A stretch of DNA of 64,000 bases, taken from assembly GCF_029814175.1 (NCBI RefSeq), contig NZ_CP122312.1, positions 2,170,001-2,234,000 on the forward strand, given 5' to 3'. This document shows positions 32,781 through 41,710 of the stretch, piece by piece; the first letter of the stretch is position 1; every line of letters begins with the position of its first letter. This DNA comes from Halospeciosus flavus (lineage in GTDB: Archaea > Halobacteriota > Halobacteria > Halobacteriales > Halobacteriaceae). The notes under the pieces are model-generated. The model was given only the letters and a program-made list of their open reading frames with translations, did not search any database and had not been told where the DNA came from. A program made the translations under genes and the position numbers.

Positions 32781-33734
32781 TCACTCGCCGGCTGCGGGCA
32801 GGTCCACTTCCTCGCCGTCGGCGTAGACGGTCGGCCCGGTGACGATGCCGTCGAGGTGGATAGGCGCTTCCGTATCGCCGCCGATGCTCGCGTCGTCACC
32901 GAGCGCGATGTGGACCGTGCCTGCGGCCTTCTCGTCGAGCAACACGGAACCGACGAGGTCGGTCACCGCGACGTTCGTCCCGATCCCGAGTTCCGCGAGG
33001 TTGCGGGCCGCGTCCCCGACTTCCTGGGTCGCCTCCTCGACCTGCTCGCGGACGTCGTCGTCGGAGATGTCGGTCACGTAGCCGTCTTCGACCTCGAAGC
33101 GGAGTTCCTGACCCGCCTCGAGTTTGCCGTGGGGCATCATCGTCCCGTCGACGACGTACGTCCCGTTTGCAGTCTCGGGACTCACGAACACCTCGCCCGC
33201 GGGCAGATTCGAGAAGTCGCCGGCCTCGTGGACGATACCCGTATCCTGGTGCCACTCCCGTGCCCCGGGTTCGAACGTGATGTCCGTCCCCGCCTCGGTG
33301 GTGACGCGAATCTCGTCGGCGTCCTGGACCTGCGCGAGGACGTCCGCGCAGTGTCGGCGGATGGCCTTGTAGTCGGCGTCGAGACCGGTCGTGAACACGT
33401 CCTCGGTGATCCCGGGCAGCGTCGCCCCGCGAGCGCCGGCCTCGCAGGCCTTGCTCCGCGCGCGAGTGTGACTCAGACTTTTGGTGGTCGGCGCGAGGAA
33501 GACGTCGGCGTTCCGCATCGCGGCGGCGACGGCCGCGGGCGGTTCGGCGCCGTGCTGGCTCCCCGGCGGGTAGCGGAGGATGGTCGTGTCCGCAGAGACC
33601 TCGCAGGCGGCCTCGTAGAGTGCCTCACCGATGGTCTCGCGTTTGTCGTCGGTTACGACGACACAGGACTCGTCGGCTTCCAACCCCAGACACTGGACGA
33701 CGGCCGTTTCGGCGGCCTCTTCGAGTGTGCTCAT
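32781..33734 (-). CDS. M29-like aminopeptidase
   Basis: A 317-residue protein of the COG2309 (leucyl aminopeptidase/thermolabile M29) type. Visible landmarks are SLSHTRARSKACEAGARGATLPGI near the middle, a D-A-D-E-I-R-V-T substrate strand, FSNLPAGEVFVSPE, and a C-terminal NLAELGIGTN..., H-I-A-L-G-D-D metal-region pattern. M29 enzymes are two-metal aminopeptidases that remove N-terminal residues in the cytoplasm. The start at MSTLEEAAE (33734) is preferred over a Met seven codons upstream. Its 3' end lies 6 bp from the right hairpin of tnpB element 1. Confidence 0.75.
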   Translation of the reverse strand: MSTLEEAAETAVVQCLGLEADESCVVVTDDKRETIGEALYEAACEVSADTTILRYPPGSQHGAEPPAAVAAAMRNADVFLAPTTKSLSHTRARSKACEAGARGATLPGITEDVFTTGLDADYKAIRRHCADVLAQVQDADEIRVTTEAGTDITFEPGAREWHQDTGIVHEAGDFSNLPAGEVFVSPETANGTYVVDGTMMPHGKLEAGQELRFEVEDGYVTDISDDDVREQVEEATQEVGDAARNLAELGIGTNVAVTDLVGSVLLDEKAAGTVHIALGDDASIGGDTEAPIHLDGIVTGPTVYADGEEVDLPAAGE

Positions 33735-33873
33735 ACTCGGAGATACGGCGGCCACTCGAAAGTCCTTGCGACGTGTCGGTATTCAGCCGGAGAGGAGGTC
33801 TGAGGAGCGACACCCGAGACCACCCACGAGGATGCCGGGGAGAGTTAAGTATCTCAGTAGCGAACGAAACAGT

Positions 33874-34140
33874 ATGGCCGTCGACCTCACGGAGCGTGTA
33901 CAGGAGATTGCGGCGGCACACGATATCCCCGAATCGGAGGTGCTCCAACAAGCACTCGAGCGCGGTGTCGAAGACCTGTGGCAAGAGCTCGTTCTCGCCC
34001 GGTACCTAAACGAGGAGATTCCACGTGGCGAGGCAGTCGACCTCGTCGGTGTCGATCGCATCAAGCGCGCGGAACGTGGGGCTGCCGCTGTCGAGGAAGA
34101 CGTTCGGTGGGGCCTGAACGAGTCAGAGATCCACGACTGA
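33874..34140 (+). CDS. UPF0175-like antitoxin, C-terminus altered by IS end
   Basis: An 88-residue protein. Residues 3-60 (TERVQEIAAAHDIPESEVLQQALERGVEDLWQE...) form helices seen in UPF0175-type antitoxins, ending with the conserved EAVDLVGVDRIKRAE. These are normally followed by a PIN-domain toxin gene. Here no toxin follows: the last codons (SEIHD and stop) run into a CACGAC/GTCGTG hairpin typical of IS605 ends (34132-34147). The pair has probably been truncated by a transposon event, leaving an orphan. Confidence 0.6.
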   Translation: MAVDLTERVQEIAAAHDIPESEVLQQALERGVEDLWQELVLARYLNEEIPRGEAVDLVGVDRIKRAERGAAAVEEDVRWGLNESEIHD

Positions 34141-34147
34141 AGTCGTG
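34132..34147. repeat. IS605-type end hairpin, orphan
   Basis: A perfect 6-bp stem (CACGAC / GTCGTG) with a TGAA loop that contains the stop codon of the preceding antitoxin gene. It has the same design as the tnpB element ends at 32756 and 42461, but there is no tnpB here. Confidence 0.5.
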
Positions 34148-34265
34148 AACTTCCACGCTACTTCTGTGTAATTGGAGCCACTGTGAAGGAATTCACTCGT
34201 TTCGGCGTTAATCCCACCACACAGACCCCGAAACCGTTATCCACACGGGGTCGTGAGGTTCGACC

Positions 34266-35273
34266 ATGATTCGGGTCGCCATCAACGGCTACGGTACTAT
34301 CGGCAAGCGCGTCGCGGACGCCGTCCGCGAGCAACCCGACATGGAGGTCGTCGGCGTCGCGAAGACCTCGCCCAACTTCGAGGCGGTTCGCGCCGTCGAG
34401 AAGGGTTACGACCTCTATGCCGCCATCGAGGACCGCGCGGGGAAATTCGCCGACGCCGACATCGAGACGGCCGGTCTCGTCGACGAACTCGTCGCCCAGA
34501 GCGACGTCGTCGTGGACGCGACGCCCTCGGGCATCGGCGCGGAGAACAAGGCCATGTACGACGAGTACGAGACGCCCGCCCTCTACCAGGGAGGCGAGTC
34601 GGCCGACGTCGCCGACGTGAGCTTCAACGCCCGCAGCAACTACGACAAGGCTCGCGGCGCCGACCACGTCCGCGTCGTCTCCTGTAACACGACCGGTCTC
34701 TCGCGGCTACTCGCCCCGCTCGACGAAGAATATGGCGTCGAGAAAGCCCGCGTCACGCTCGTCCGCCGTGGCGGCGACCCGAGCCAGACCGGCCGCGGCC
34801 CCATCAACGACATCCTGCCCAACCCCATCACGCTCCCCTCCCACCACGGCCCGGACGTGAAGACCATCTTCCCCGAGATCGATATCGACACGCTCGGGCT
34901 GAAGGTGCCGGCGACGCTCATGCACATGCACAGCGTCAACGTCACGCTCGAGACCGCACCCGACGCCGACGAGGTACTCGACCTCCTCGAAGGCGAGTCG
35001 CGGATCTTCTGTATCCCGCCGGAGTTCGACATCGACGGCACGGGCCAACTCAAGGAGTACGCGAAGGACCTCGGCCGCCCCCGGGGGGACATCTGGGAGA
35101 ACGCCCTCTGGAGCGAGTCGATCACCATGGAGGGCAACGACTTCTACTGCTTCCAGGCAATCCACCAGGAGTCCGACGTCGTCTCCGAAAACGTCGACGC
35201 CATCCGCGCGGTCACCGGGTCCGCCGACGCCGAAGAGAGCGTTCAGACGACCAACGACGCGCTCGGCATCTAG
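34266..35273 (+). CDS. gap: Type II glyceraldehyde-3-phosphate dehydrogenase
   Basis: A 335-residue cytoplasmic enzyme that reversibly oxidises glyceraldehyde 3-phosphate to 1,3-bisphosphoglycerate. The N-terminal Rossmann motif is [15 protein letters not shown] (6-20). The catalytic Cys140 lies in SCNTTGLSR, as in archaeal GAPDHs, followed by [13 protein letters not shown] and the TLPSHHGPD loop. In haloarchaea the type II (GapB-like) enzyme serves mainly gluconeogenesis. Length is normal. The ATG follows TTCGACC with no obvious Shine-Dalgarno site, as in leaderless transcripts. Confidence 0.95.
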   Translation: MIRVAINGYGTIGKRVADAVREQPDMEVVGVAKTSPNFEAVRAVEKGYDLYAAIEDRAGKFADADIETAGLVDELVAQSDVVVDATPSGIGAENKAMYDEYETPALYQGGESADVADVSFNARSNYDKARGADHVRVVSCNTTGLSRLLAPLDEEYGVEKARVTLVRRGGDPSQTGRGPINDILPNPITLPSHHGPDVKTIFPEIDIDTLGLKVPATLMHMHSVNVTLETAPDADEVLDLLEGESRIFCIPPEFDIDGTGQLKEYAKDLGRPRGDIWENALWSESITMEGNDFYCFQAIHQESDVVSENVDAIRAVTGSADAEESVQTTNDALGI

Positions 35274-35318
35274 ACGGCCACGGCCAACGCTTTTCTCACT
35301 CGCGGCGAGTCGTGCGAT

Positions 35319-35981
35319 ATGGCCAGCCGCCCGACCAAAGTCCTCCTCGCAATCGGCCTAGGTACCCTCCTCCTCGTCAATCCGGCATTCGCACTTCCCG
35401 TCGACCAGACCGAGACGTACACGTACGCCGCCCAGGAGATCGACGATGCCCACGACGCGGAGACGACGCTCAGCTTCGACGCGCGTGTCCTCGACTGCCA
35501 CCAGGAGTCTCGACACTGCCTCTTCGAGCGAGGCGCCATGTCCAACTCCACCCGCGTGCCAGCAGGCGACTATCCAGACACGAATCCCGCAAACTACCGA
35601 TTCGTGCGCCTCGACAGCGAGTTCTACCGGCCGACAGCCCGTATCGAGAACGAATCGTACGTCCTCGGTCTCGAGAACGTCACGGGGCAGACTGTCCTCG
35701 ACAGCCTCGCACGCCACGACGAGCAGGGGCTACCTGACCTCGCAGAACACGTCCTCGCGGAGGGACGTGCGAGCACGACCATCGACTGGCGACGCGAACC
35801 GCTTTACGACGAGCCCTTGCTCGTCGAGTCGAACGGGTCGTACTACGTCGTCCAGATGGTCGCAAGCGAGACGAACGAACCCATCACCGAGGCGTGGTGG
35901 TTCCGGCTCTGCCGTGGCCTCCTCTCGTGTATCGGTGGCGGGCTCGTCCTCTACGGGTACTACCTCCAGAATCCGAGTTAA
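35319..35981 (+). CDS. Secreted protein with N- and C-terminal hydrophobic segments
   Basis: A 220-residue protein: an N-terminal signal or anchor helix (about 7-25), an extracellular-looking domain with two Cys (DCHQESRHC, 52-60) that could form a disulfide, several N-x-S/T sites, and a C-terminal helix (about 197-215). No family is recognised. It follows gap on the same strand with a 45-bp gap, so co-transcription is possible but not shown. Confidence 0.6.
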   Translation: MASRPTKVLLAIGLGTLLLVNPAFALPVDQTETYTYAAQEIDDAHDAETTLSFDARVLDCHQESRHCLFERGAMSNSTRVPAGDYPDTNPANYRFVRLDSEFYRPTARIENESYVLGLENVTGQTVLDSLARHDEQGLPDLAEHVLAEGRASTTIDWRREPLYDEPLLVESNGSYYVVQMVASETNEPITEAWWFRLCRGLLSCIGGGLVLYGYYLQNPS

Positions 35982-36206
35982 ATAGCCCCCATCCCGCCGA
36001 AATCGGCAACGTAGGACGCTCCCCGGCTCGGCCCAATCCAGCCCGGCCGATCTCGTCGCCATTCTTGGACTTCTCTTGCAGGGCGACGTGCTGCGGTCGG
36101 CAGTTGCTGCCCCTGAAGACGCTGCACACGCTGACTGAAACACCGATAGCGGCGGAACTCTCCGTGCCCCCGAAGGCTTTTCCACAGTCACGGCGTATCT
36201 CCTCCC

Positions 36207-36590
36207 ATGAGACGGGACGATAGGGACGATCCGTTCGACGACTTCTTCGACGAGATTGAGCGGATGATGAACGACATGATGCAGGGCGAGGGCGGTGGCT
36301 TCGAGGACGCCGGGTTCGGCTCGGACACCCACGTCACCATCCACGAGTTCGACGACGAGATTCGCGTCGTCGCGGACCTCCCGGGTGTCGAGAAGGAGGA
36401 CATCTCGCTGCAGTGCGACGGCGAGGTCCTCACCATCTCGGCGGCGACCGACGCCCGCGAGTACGACGAACGCATCGAACTTCCGGGTCTCGTCGACGAA
36501 CGCTCGGCCACCGCGACGTACAACAACGGCGTCCTCGAGGTCACGTTCGACCGCGCCGAAGGCAGCAAGAACGAGATCGACCTGCAGTAG
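36207..36590 (+). CDS. hsp20: Hsp20/alpha-crystallin small heat-shock protein
   Basis: A 127-residue chaperone that binds unfolding proteins without ATP. The N-terminal arm is short and Asp/Met-rich (DRDDPFDDFFDEIERMMNDMM); the alpha-crystallin domain spans about 40-125, with DEIRVVADLPGVEKEDISLQ and the ATYNNGVLEVTFDRA motif (the G-V-L signature). The C-terminal I-x-I/V tail is absent and the protein ends NEIDLQ. It is monocistronic. Confidence 0.9.
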   Translation: MRRDDRDDPFDDFFDEIERMMNDMMQGEGGGFEDAGFGSDTHVTIHEFDDEIRVVADLPGVEKEDISLQCDGEVLTISAATDAREYDERIELPGLVDERSATATYNNGVLEVTFDRAEGSKNEIDLQ

Positions 36591-36850
36591 CGAATTTTTC
36601 TCGTCGGGTTTCCTCGCGAACGCCTCGCGTTCGCTGCGGGAACCACTCCTCCAAAAAGACGCGGAAAAAGGCCGCTCGCCTCCGGCGAGCGGTGGGTGCA
36701 CTGGACCGCGCTGTCAGCAGGACACTTTCCTGCGAGCGAATTTTCCACTCGAATTTCCTCAGCCGTCGGCCTGCGGGACTCCTCGTGCAAACAGACGCAG
36801 AAAAAGCACGCACTGTCAGCAGTACACTTTTCTCGATTCGTTGACGACTG
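36591..36850 (+). repeat. Imperfect direct duplication downstream of hsp20
   Basis: Two related units, beginning CGAATTTTTCTC (36591) and CGAATTTTCCAC (36737), both run through a CTGCGGGA..., CTCCT.CAAA and GAAAAAG segment and end near CTGTCAGCAG.ACACTTT. They are diverged but in the same order. No gene is present in this spacer, which precedes the PQQ-propeller gene by about 10 bp. Confidence 0.5.
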
Positions 36851-36859
36851 AGGGCATAC

Positions 36860-38092
36860 ATGCCCTCCACTCCCACTCGTCGCTCGTTTCTCGCGACACT
36901 CGCCGGCGCCAGCGCTGTCGGGAGCGCCGGTTGTCTCGACGCCGCCCGCGACGCCGGTGTTGGCTACCGGCCATCGAACGCACAACTGGCTGGCGACCGC
37001 TCGGACTGGCCGAGCGTTCGACACAACCCATCCAATACTGGGTTCAACCCGAACACCGAGGGACCAAGCAACCCGTCCATCGAGTGGCAAACCCCAATCT
37101 GGGCCTCAGTCACTGAAGCTGTCGTCGCCGACGGGACCGTGTACCTCCCGATGGGCGACCACCTCCGTGCCCACGACGCAGCGACGGGCGAAGAACACTG
37201 GCGCTACTCTGGGCGCGAACACAGTAGTTTCTGGCAGGCGCCAGCGGTCCACGACGGCGAGGTGTACGTCACCGACGAAGAACCGCGTGTCGTCGCCCTG
37301 GACCCGAAGACAGGTGCGGAACGCTGGGAGGCCGAGACGGACGGCGACGTCCGGACCCCGCCAACCGTAGCGACTCCCTTCGACGACGAAGTGCTGGTCT
37401 GTGTCGGAACCGACAACGCCCGCCTTCACGCCGTCTCGACGCGTTCAGAAACCGTCGTCTGGACGGCCGATACGTTCACGCCCGCATCGCAAGCACCGGC
37501 CGTCTCGGGCCAGCAACTCTCCGTCTACGTCGCGACCCACGGCGGCGAAGTGTACGGCTTCGACGTCGAGGAGGGCGAGCCACTGTGGCGGACCAAACTC
37601 ACGACATGGGCGCAATCCCCTCCCGTCCTCTCTGCGCGTCACCTCTACATTTCGGGGTTCGGCGACGATCTCTTCGCCCTGAATCCCAAGCGTGTCGGCC
37701 GCGAGGAGTGGGACACCGAATTCGGCCCCGGTGTCGGTGCAGTCACCTCGGCAGGCGGGAGTACCTTCGTCGCGAGCGATGGCGGCCTGACGGCCCTCGA
37801 TACACACGACGGGAGCGAGTGGTGGCACGTCCCACTTACCGGGCGGGTTACGGGCGCACCGGCCGTCTCACGTGATACCGTCTACGTCGGCGACGAGAAC
37901 GGAATCCTTCACGCGGTGAAGCGCAGAGCCGGCCTCGACGCGGGACCGATGCGTCTCGAATCGAAACGGTGGACGCTCGACCTCGGACAGCCGATTCGCG
38001 GCCGCATCGCTGTCGCCGACGGAACCGTCTACGTCCCGACGAGCGGCAACAAGAACGAAGACGAGGACGGCCACCTGTACGCGATTCGCTGA
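36860..38092 (+). CDS. Tat-exported PQQ-like beta-propeller lipoprotein
   Basis: A 410-residue protein. A twin-arginine signal (TRRSFLATLAGASAV) and lipobox GSAGC (Cys at about 25) suggest folded export and lipid anchoring. The rest is a beta-propeller of PQQ-type blades, with repeated motifs such as DAATGEEHWRYS, DPKTGAERWEAE and DVEEGEPLWRTK. It may be a scaffold or a quinoprotein-like redox protein; no PQQ-binding cysteine pair was seen. It starts immediately after the hsp20-downstream repeats. Confidence 0.8.
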   Translation: MPSTPTRRSFLATLAGASAVGSAGCLDAARDAGVGYRPSNAQLAGDRSDWPSVRHNPSNTGFNPNTEGPSNPSIEWQTPIWASVTEAVVADGTVYLPMGDHLRAHDAATGEEHWRYSGREHSSFWQAPAVHDGEVYVTDEEPRVVALDPKTGAERWEAETDGDVRTPPTVATPFDDEVLVCVGTDNARLHAVSTRSETVVWTADTFTPASQAPAVSGQQLSVYVATHGGEVYGFDVEEGEPLWRTKLTTWAQSPPVLSARHLYISGFGDDLFALNPKRVGREEWDTEFGPGVGAVTSAGGSTFVASDGGLTALDTHDGSEWWHVPLTGRVTGAPAVSRDTVYVGDENGILHAVKRRAGLDAGPMRLESKRWTLDLGQPIRGRIAVADGTVYVPTSGNKNEDEDGHLYAIR

Positions 38093-38101
38093 GACGGAGA
38101 T

Positions 38102-38965
38102 TCAGACGAGCGACTCGATGGCGTCGGCCAGTCGGTCGTAGAAGCCGGGTTCGTACTTCGTCTCGGCGTCGATAGTCGGCCGGGCATTCGTCTCGTTGAC
38201 GACGACGCGGTCGTCGCTCACGAGCAAGTCGACACCGAGGAAGCGCACGTCGAGTTCGTCGGCCACACGCTCGGCGAGCCGTCGGAGGTCGGCGTCGAGG
38301 TCGACGCCCATCGCCTCGGCCCCGCGGTGGACGTTGTGCTTCCAGCGCCCGGACTCGAGTTCGCTCTCGGGGAGGCGCCGCTCGACCGCGCCGACGTACT
38401 CGCCGTCGAGGACCATCACCCGGTAGTCGGTCGCGTCAGGGACGTACTCTTGGACGAGGAAGGACTTGTCGCCGGTCGCGCGGTAGTCGTGGACCAAATC
38501 GAGGTAGTCGACGATTCCCAGAAACGAGTCGAGGTCGTGGGCCTTCGCGACGCCCACGCCCCGCGTCGTCGAGTTCGGCTTGACGACGACTGGCGAGTCG
38601 AAGCGATCGAAGACGGCCGCGAGGTCGTCCTCGTCGACTGAGTGCGAGACCATCGTCGTCTCGGGGACCGGAATGTCGGCGGCACCGAGGCGGGCAATCA
38701 CCTCGCCTTTGTCACGAGAGGTGAGGATGTCCTCGCGGCCGTTGAGCCACGGGACGTCGAGCAGGGCGTCGATGACGCCACCCTCCATCAACCGGGTCGG
38801 GTAGACGAAGCCAGCGTCGAAGTCGGCGAATTCGTCGGCTGGCGCCGCGAGGTCGAACGAACGGCCGACAGAGGGAACGTGGACGACCTCGATGCCGCGA
38901 CGGTCGAGCGGGTCGCCCATCCGCTCGAACGTCTCGGAACTCGTAGTCACCGCGAGTCGGAGCAT
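38102..38965 (-). CDS. RimK-like ATP-grasp ligase
   Basis: A 287-residue enzyme of the ATP-grasp superfamily, which joins a carboxylate to an amine using ATP. PVVVKPNSTTRGVGVAKAHD (ATP-binding lysine and loop), FLVQEYVPDATDYRVMVLDGEYVGAVERR, and the C-terminal LLVSDDRVVVNETNARPT (metal-binding E-x-N) are all present. Archaeal homologues include LysX and CofF, but the specific substrate cannot be read here. It converges with the propeller gene at a 9-bp gap. Confidence 0.8.
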   Translation of the reverse strand: MLRLAVTTSSETFERMGDPLDRRGIEVVHVPSVGRSFDLAAPADEFADFDAGFVYPTRLMEGGVIDALLDVPWLNGREDILTSRDKGEVIARLGAADIPVPETTMVSHSVDEDDLAAVFDRFDSPVVVKPNSTTRGVGVAKAHDLDSFLGIVDYLDLVHDYRATGDKSFLVQEYVPDATDYRVMVLDGEYVGAVERRLPESELESGRWKHNVHRGAEAMGVDLDADLRRLAERVADELDVRFLGVDLLVSDDRVVVNETNARPTIDAETKYEPGFYDRLADAIESLV

Positions 38966-39064
38966 ACGCTCCTTCGGTGATGCGGCGAGAAAAAACGTCG
39001 GAGTTCAGCGAACAGTGCCTCAACTCAGATATAAATACGAAGCCGGGGAAGTACTGAACTACCG

Positions 39065-40324
39065 ATGTGGTACTCCCACCGCTACCGTGCATATCCTGAC
39101 ACGGAGACGGCTACAGCTGCCGAACACCACATCGATATCCATAGACAGCTCTACAACCATGTGAGATGGGATTACGAGCGCGCTCCCTCAGAAGACAAAC
39201 CAACAAGGTACCAACAACACCGCTCGCTTACCGACTGGAAACGGGATTGGCCTACTTTCGCTGAACTCAACGCCAAAGCAGGTCAGCGGACTGTTTCCCG
39301 CTTCCACCAAAACCTCTCACTCCTCGCAGATCTCAAGAGTGAGGGATACAGTGTTGGTCGACTCAAATGGAAGAGTCCTTCCAACTTCCGATCAGTGACA
39401 TATCACCAAAGTGGCTTCAACCTCGACAAGAAGAGGGGCCCTAATGGCTATGCTCACGTTCGATTCGCCAAAATAGGTTGGATCCCAATTCGCTATCATC
39501 GAGACCTCCCCGAGAATTCCTCAGTTAAGGAAGTCGTGCTGAAAAGGGAGCGGACCGGCGAGTGGTTCGTGACCTTCGGTATCGAAGTTGACGACGCTAC
39601 TCTTCCCGAGAAACCAGACGTAGAGACGCTCGATAGCGGTAATAGCGTCGGTGTCGATCTCGGCATCCTCAACTATATCTATACGAGTGACGGTTTCGCG
39701 GTGACGAGTCTCGACCTGGATAGCGAGCACGAACGCTTACAAAAAGCCGGTCGAACGCTTTCGCGCCGTGAGCAGGGCAGCAACAATTGGGAGAAACAGC
39801 GTAAACGAGTCGCCCGATTGCGCCGAGACATCCGACGGAAAGTACTCGATTTCCAGCACAAGCTCACGACGTGGTTGGTTCGGGAGTACGACGCGGTATT
39901 CGTAGAAAACTTGGAGGTCAGAAAGTTGCTTCAGTCGTCGCATAATTCGAGGAATAAGCAAGATGCGGCGTGGGGGCGCTTCATCCAGCTCCTTGAGTAT
40001 AAATCGAAGCTATACGGATGCCACGTCAAGAGAGTGAAACCGGCAGGAACAACCAAAGAGTGCGCGAAATGCGGGGTAAACTCCGAGAAGCCACTCTGGG
40101 TCCGTGAACACTCCTGTCCAGCGTGTGGATTCGAGTGTGACCGAGATGCGAACGCAGCGTACAATGTACTCTCGCGCGGACTACACAAACTAGGTCAGGG
40201 ACTGGCCGAAGAAACGCCCGTGGAGACTGTGCTCCCTACATCTGCTGATGGAAACGATTCCACTACTGTAGATGCAAAGCACGTCGTAGAAACGGGAAGC
40301 GTCTGTCCAGCGGGTTCGCGTTAA
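39065..40324 (+). CDS. tnpB: TnpB-type RNA-guided endonuclease homologue, element 2
   Basis: A 419-residue IS1341-type protein. The RuvC residues are intact: GVDLGILNY (Asp at about 197), AVFVENLEV (Glu at about 280) and CDRDANAAYN (Asp). The CAKCG...CPACG zinc finger lies between the last two. The C-terminal tail (VDAKHVVETGS) is typical. A hairpin TTCGC/GCGAA at 40315-40331 overlaps the stop and marks the right end. There is no tnpA. It is inserted directly 3' of the rpl10e gene and may share or disturb its terminator. Confidence 0.9.
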   Translation: MWYSHRYRAYPDTETATAAEHHIDIHRQLYNHVRWDYERAPSEDKPTRYQQHRSLTDWKRDWPTFAELNAKAGQRTVSRFHQNLSLLADLKSEGYSVGRLKWKSPSNFRSVTYHQSGFNLDKKRGPNGYAHVRFAKIGWIPIRYHRDLPENSSVKEVVLKRERTGEWFVTFGIEVDDATLPEKPDVETLDSGNSVGVDLGILNYIYTSDGFAVTSLDLDSEHERLQKAGRTLSRREQGSNNWEKQRKRVARLRRDIRRKVLDFQHKLTTWLVREYDAVFVENLEVRKLLQSSHNSRNKQDAAWGRFIQLLEYKSKLYGCHVKRVKPAGTTKECAKCGVNSEKPLWVREHSCPACGFECDRDANAAYNVLSRGLHKLGQGLAEETPVETVLPTSADGNDSTTVDAKHVVETGSVCPAGSR

Positions 40325-40349
40325 CAGCGAATCGCGGGACAGTCGCAGT

Positions 40350-40880
40350 TCACTGGACGATCAGCGTCTCGCCGCGCTCGACGTTGATCTTGCACGGCGG
40401 CGTGATCTTGTTGTAGGCGCGACGGAAGGCCTCCTTGACGACGGGTGCCTCCTCGACTTCACACCACGCGGTGAACAGCTGGTCGCCAGCGTGGACGCGC
40501 GCGGCGGTGCCGACCGGGACACCGAACGCCTGGCGCATCCCGTCGGAGACACGGTCCGCACCCGCACCGGTCGCCTGTTTGTTCTCCCGGATGACCTGGT
40601 GGGGGAACTTGCGGAGGATCATCTTGTAGTTGCCCTCGCCGAGTTCCTTGATCAGGTGGCGGTTGGCGGACAGGCGCGCGGCCTCGAGGGAGCCGTGACG
40701 GATCTGGCTCGTCTCCTCCGGGACCAGGGAGATCTGGACCGGGTACTCCTCGGGGTCCTTCTGCAGGTCGCCCATCTTGTGCTGTGCGATTTTCGAGCCC
40801 GGGATACCCGTGATGTACTCTTTACGGGTGTACGACGGCTTGTCGATGTCCCGGTACATGGAGGCCGGCTTGTCCGACAT
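40350..40880 (-). CDS. rpl10e: 50S ribosomal protein L10e (uL16)
   Basis: A 176-residue ribosomal protein close to the peptidyl transferase centre, homologous to bacterial L16. [19 protein letters not shown] at the N-terminus, [15 protein letters not shown], the internal loop [22 protein letters not shown] and the C-terminal [17 protein letters not shown] are all classic archaeal L10e features. Length is standard. It is transcribed alone on the minus strand; the tnpB at 39065 lies just beyond its stop. Confidence 0.96.
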   Translation of the reverse strand: MSDKPASMYRDIDKPSYTRKEYITGIPGSKIAQHKMGDLQKDPEEYPVQISLVPEETSQIRHGSLEAARLSANRHLIKELGEGNYKMILRKFPHQVIRENKQATGAGADRVSDGMRQAFGVPVGTAARVHAGDQLFTAWCEVEEAPVVKEAFRRAYNKITPPCKINVERGETLIVQ

Positions 40881-41137
40881 GGTTACTATCGAATGCTGAG
40901 GGTCAGCGAGCGGATAAAGCCTTCCTTTCGCCGCGGCGCGCCGTCGCCGCGAGAAACTGCCCGTCGAACCCCGCCGACTGTCGGATGGGAACAGTTATGT
41001 GCTTCTTTCGACGAATTTTCACTCGAAGCGACGACCGCGTACCCGTCCGACTCCCCCCGATCGTGGACGATACGGGCACTCTCGCCCGTCGCCACGACTT
41101 CGCGGCGGTGTACACGTGCCGTTGTTGGAGTCAAGCG

Positions 41138-41458
41138 ATGACTGGACACGAACTTCCCGACCCCGACTGCAGTACCACGCGAGCGAGCGACCCGTTCGAC
41201 ACGCCGGCGACAGAGCTTCGGCGCCGACACGCCCTGGCCGTCCTCCGGAGCTACGGCGCACTGACGCTCGCCGACCTCGCCGACGAAGTCGCCGTCCGCG
41301 AACACGGCTGTCCCCTCCCGGCCATCGATCCGGAGACGGTTCTCGACGTCTACCTCTCGTTGTATCACGACCACGTTCCCGCACTCGTCAACGCCGACGC
41401 GGCCGTCTACGACCAGGAACGCGACCTCGTCGCACCGCGGCTGGCGTTGGTCAGCTGA
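41138..41458 (+). CDS. DUF7344-like HTH protein
   Basis: A 106-residue protein. RRRHALAVLRSYGALTLADLADEVAVRE forms a winged-helix-like DNA-binding start, and VYLSLYHDHVPALVNADAAVYDQERDLVAPR completes the usual haloarchaeal DUF7344 pattern (HxHLPkL-like). It is a likely transcriptional regulator. The ATG at 41138 was chosen because the upstream in-frame stretch is basic and Arg-rich, unlike haloarchaeal proteins. Confidence 0.65.
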   Translation: MTGHELPDPDCSTTRASDPFDTPATELRRRHALAVLRSYGALTLADLADEVAVREHGCPLPAIDPETVLDVYLSLYHDHVPALVNADAAVYDQERDLVAPRLALVS

Positions 41459-41482
41459 GTCGACGTCCCGTCGAGAAACAAG

Positions 41483-41677
41483 TCACTGAGTTCCTTTGGT
41501 GGAGTCCGACGAGCCGAGGACAGAGATAACGACGTCCCACTCTTCACCGGTCGGGTTCGCCTCGCACGTCCAGCCGCCTTCGACGTCAACCCCGTTTGCA
41601 GCGGCCGCACTGACGAGTTTGCTGAGCGCTCGCTGGAACTCCTCTTCAGTCACGACATCGTCGAATTCGTGTGTCAT
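41483..41677 (-). CDS. 64-residue acidic haloarchaeal protein
   Basis: A compact acidic protein: MTHEFDDVVTEEEFQRALSKLVSAAAANGVDVEGGWTC, then EEWDVVISVL. Two helices then a beta-hairpin containing one Cys are predicted. The pattern is like small HalOD1-adjacent or output-domain proteins, but I cannot assign a family. It overlaps no other gene and is convergent with the DUF7344 gene. Confidence 0.5.
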   Translation of the reverse strand: MTHEFDDVVTEEEFQRALSKLVSAAAANGVDVEGGWTCEANPTGEEWDVVISVLGSSDSTKGTQ

Positions 41678-41710
41678 GTGTGTAATCGGATTTGGACGAC
41701 CCGGTAGGCT

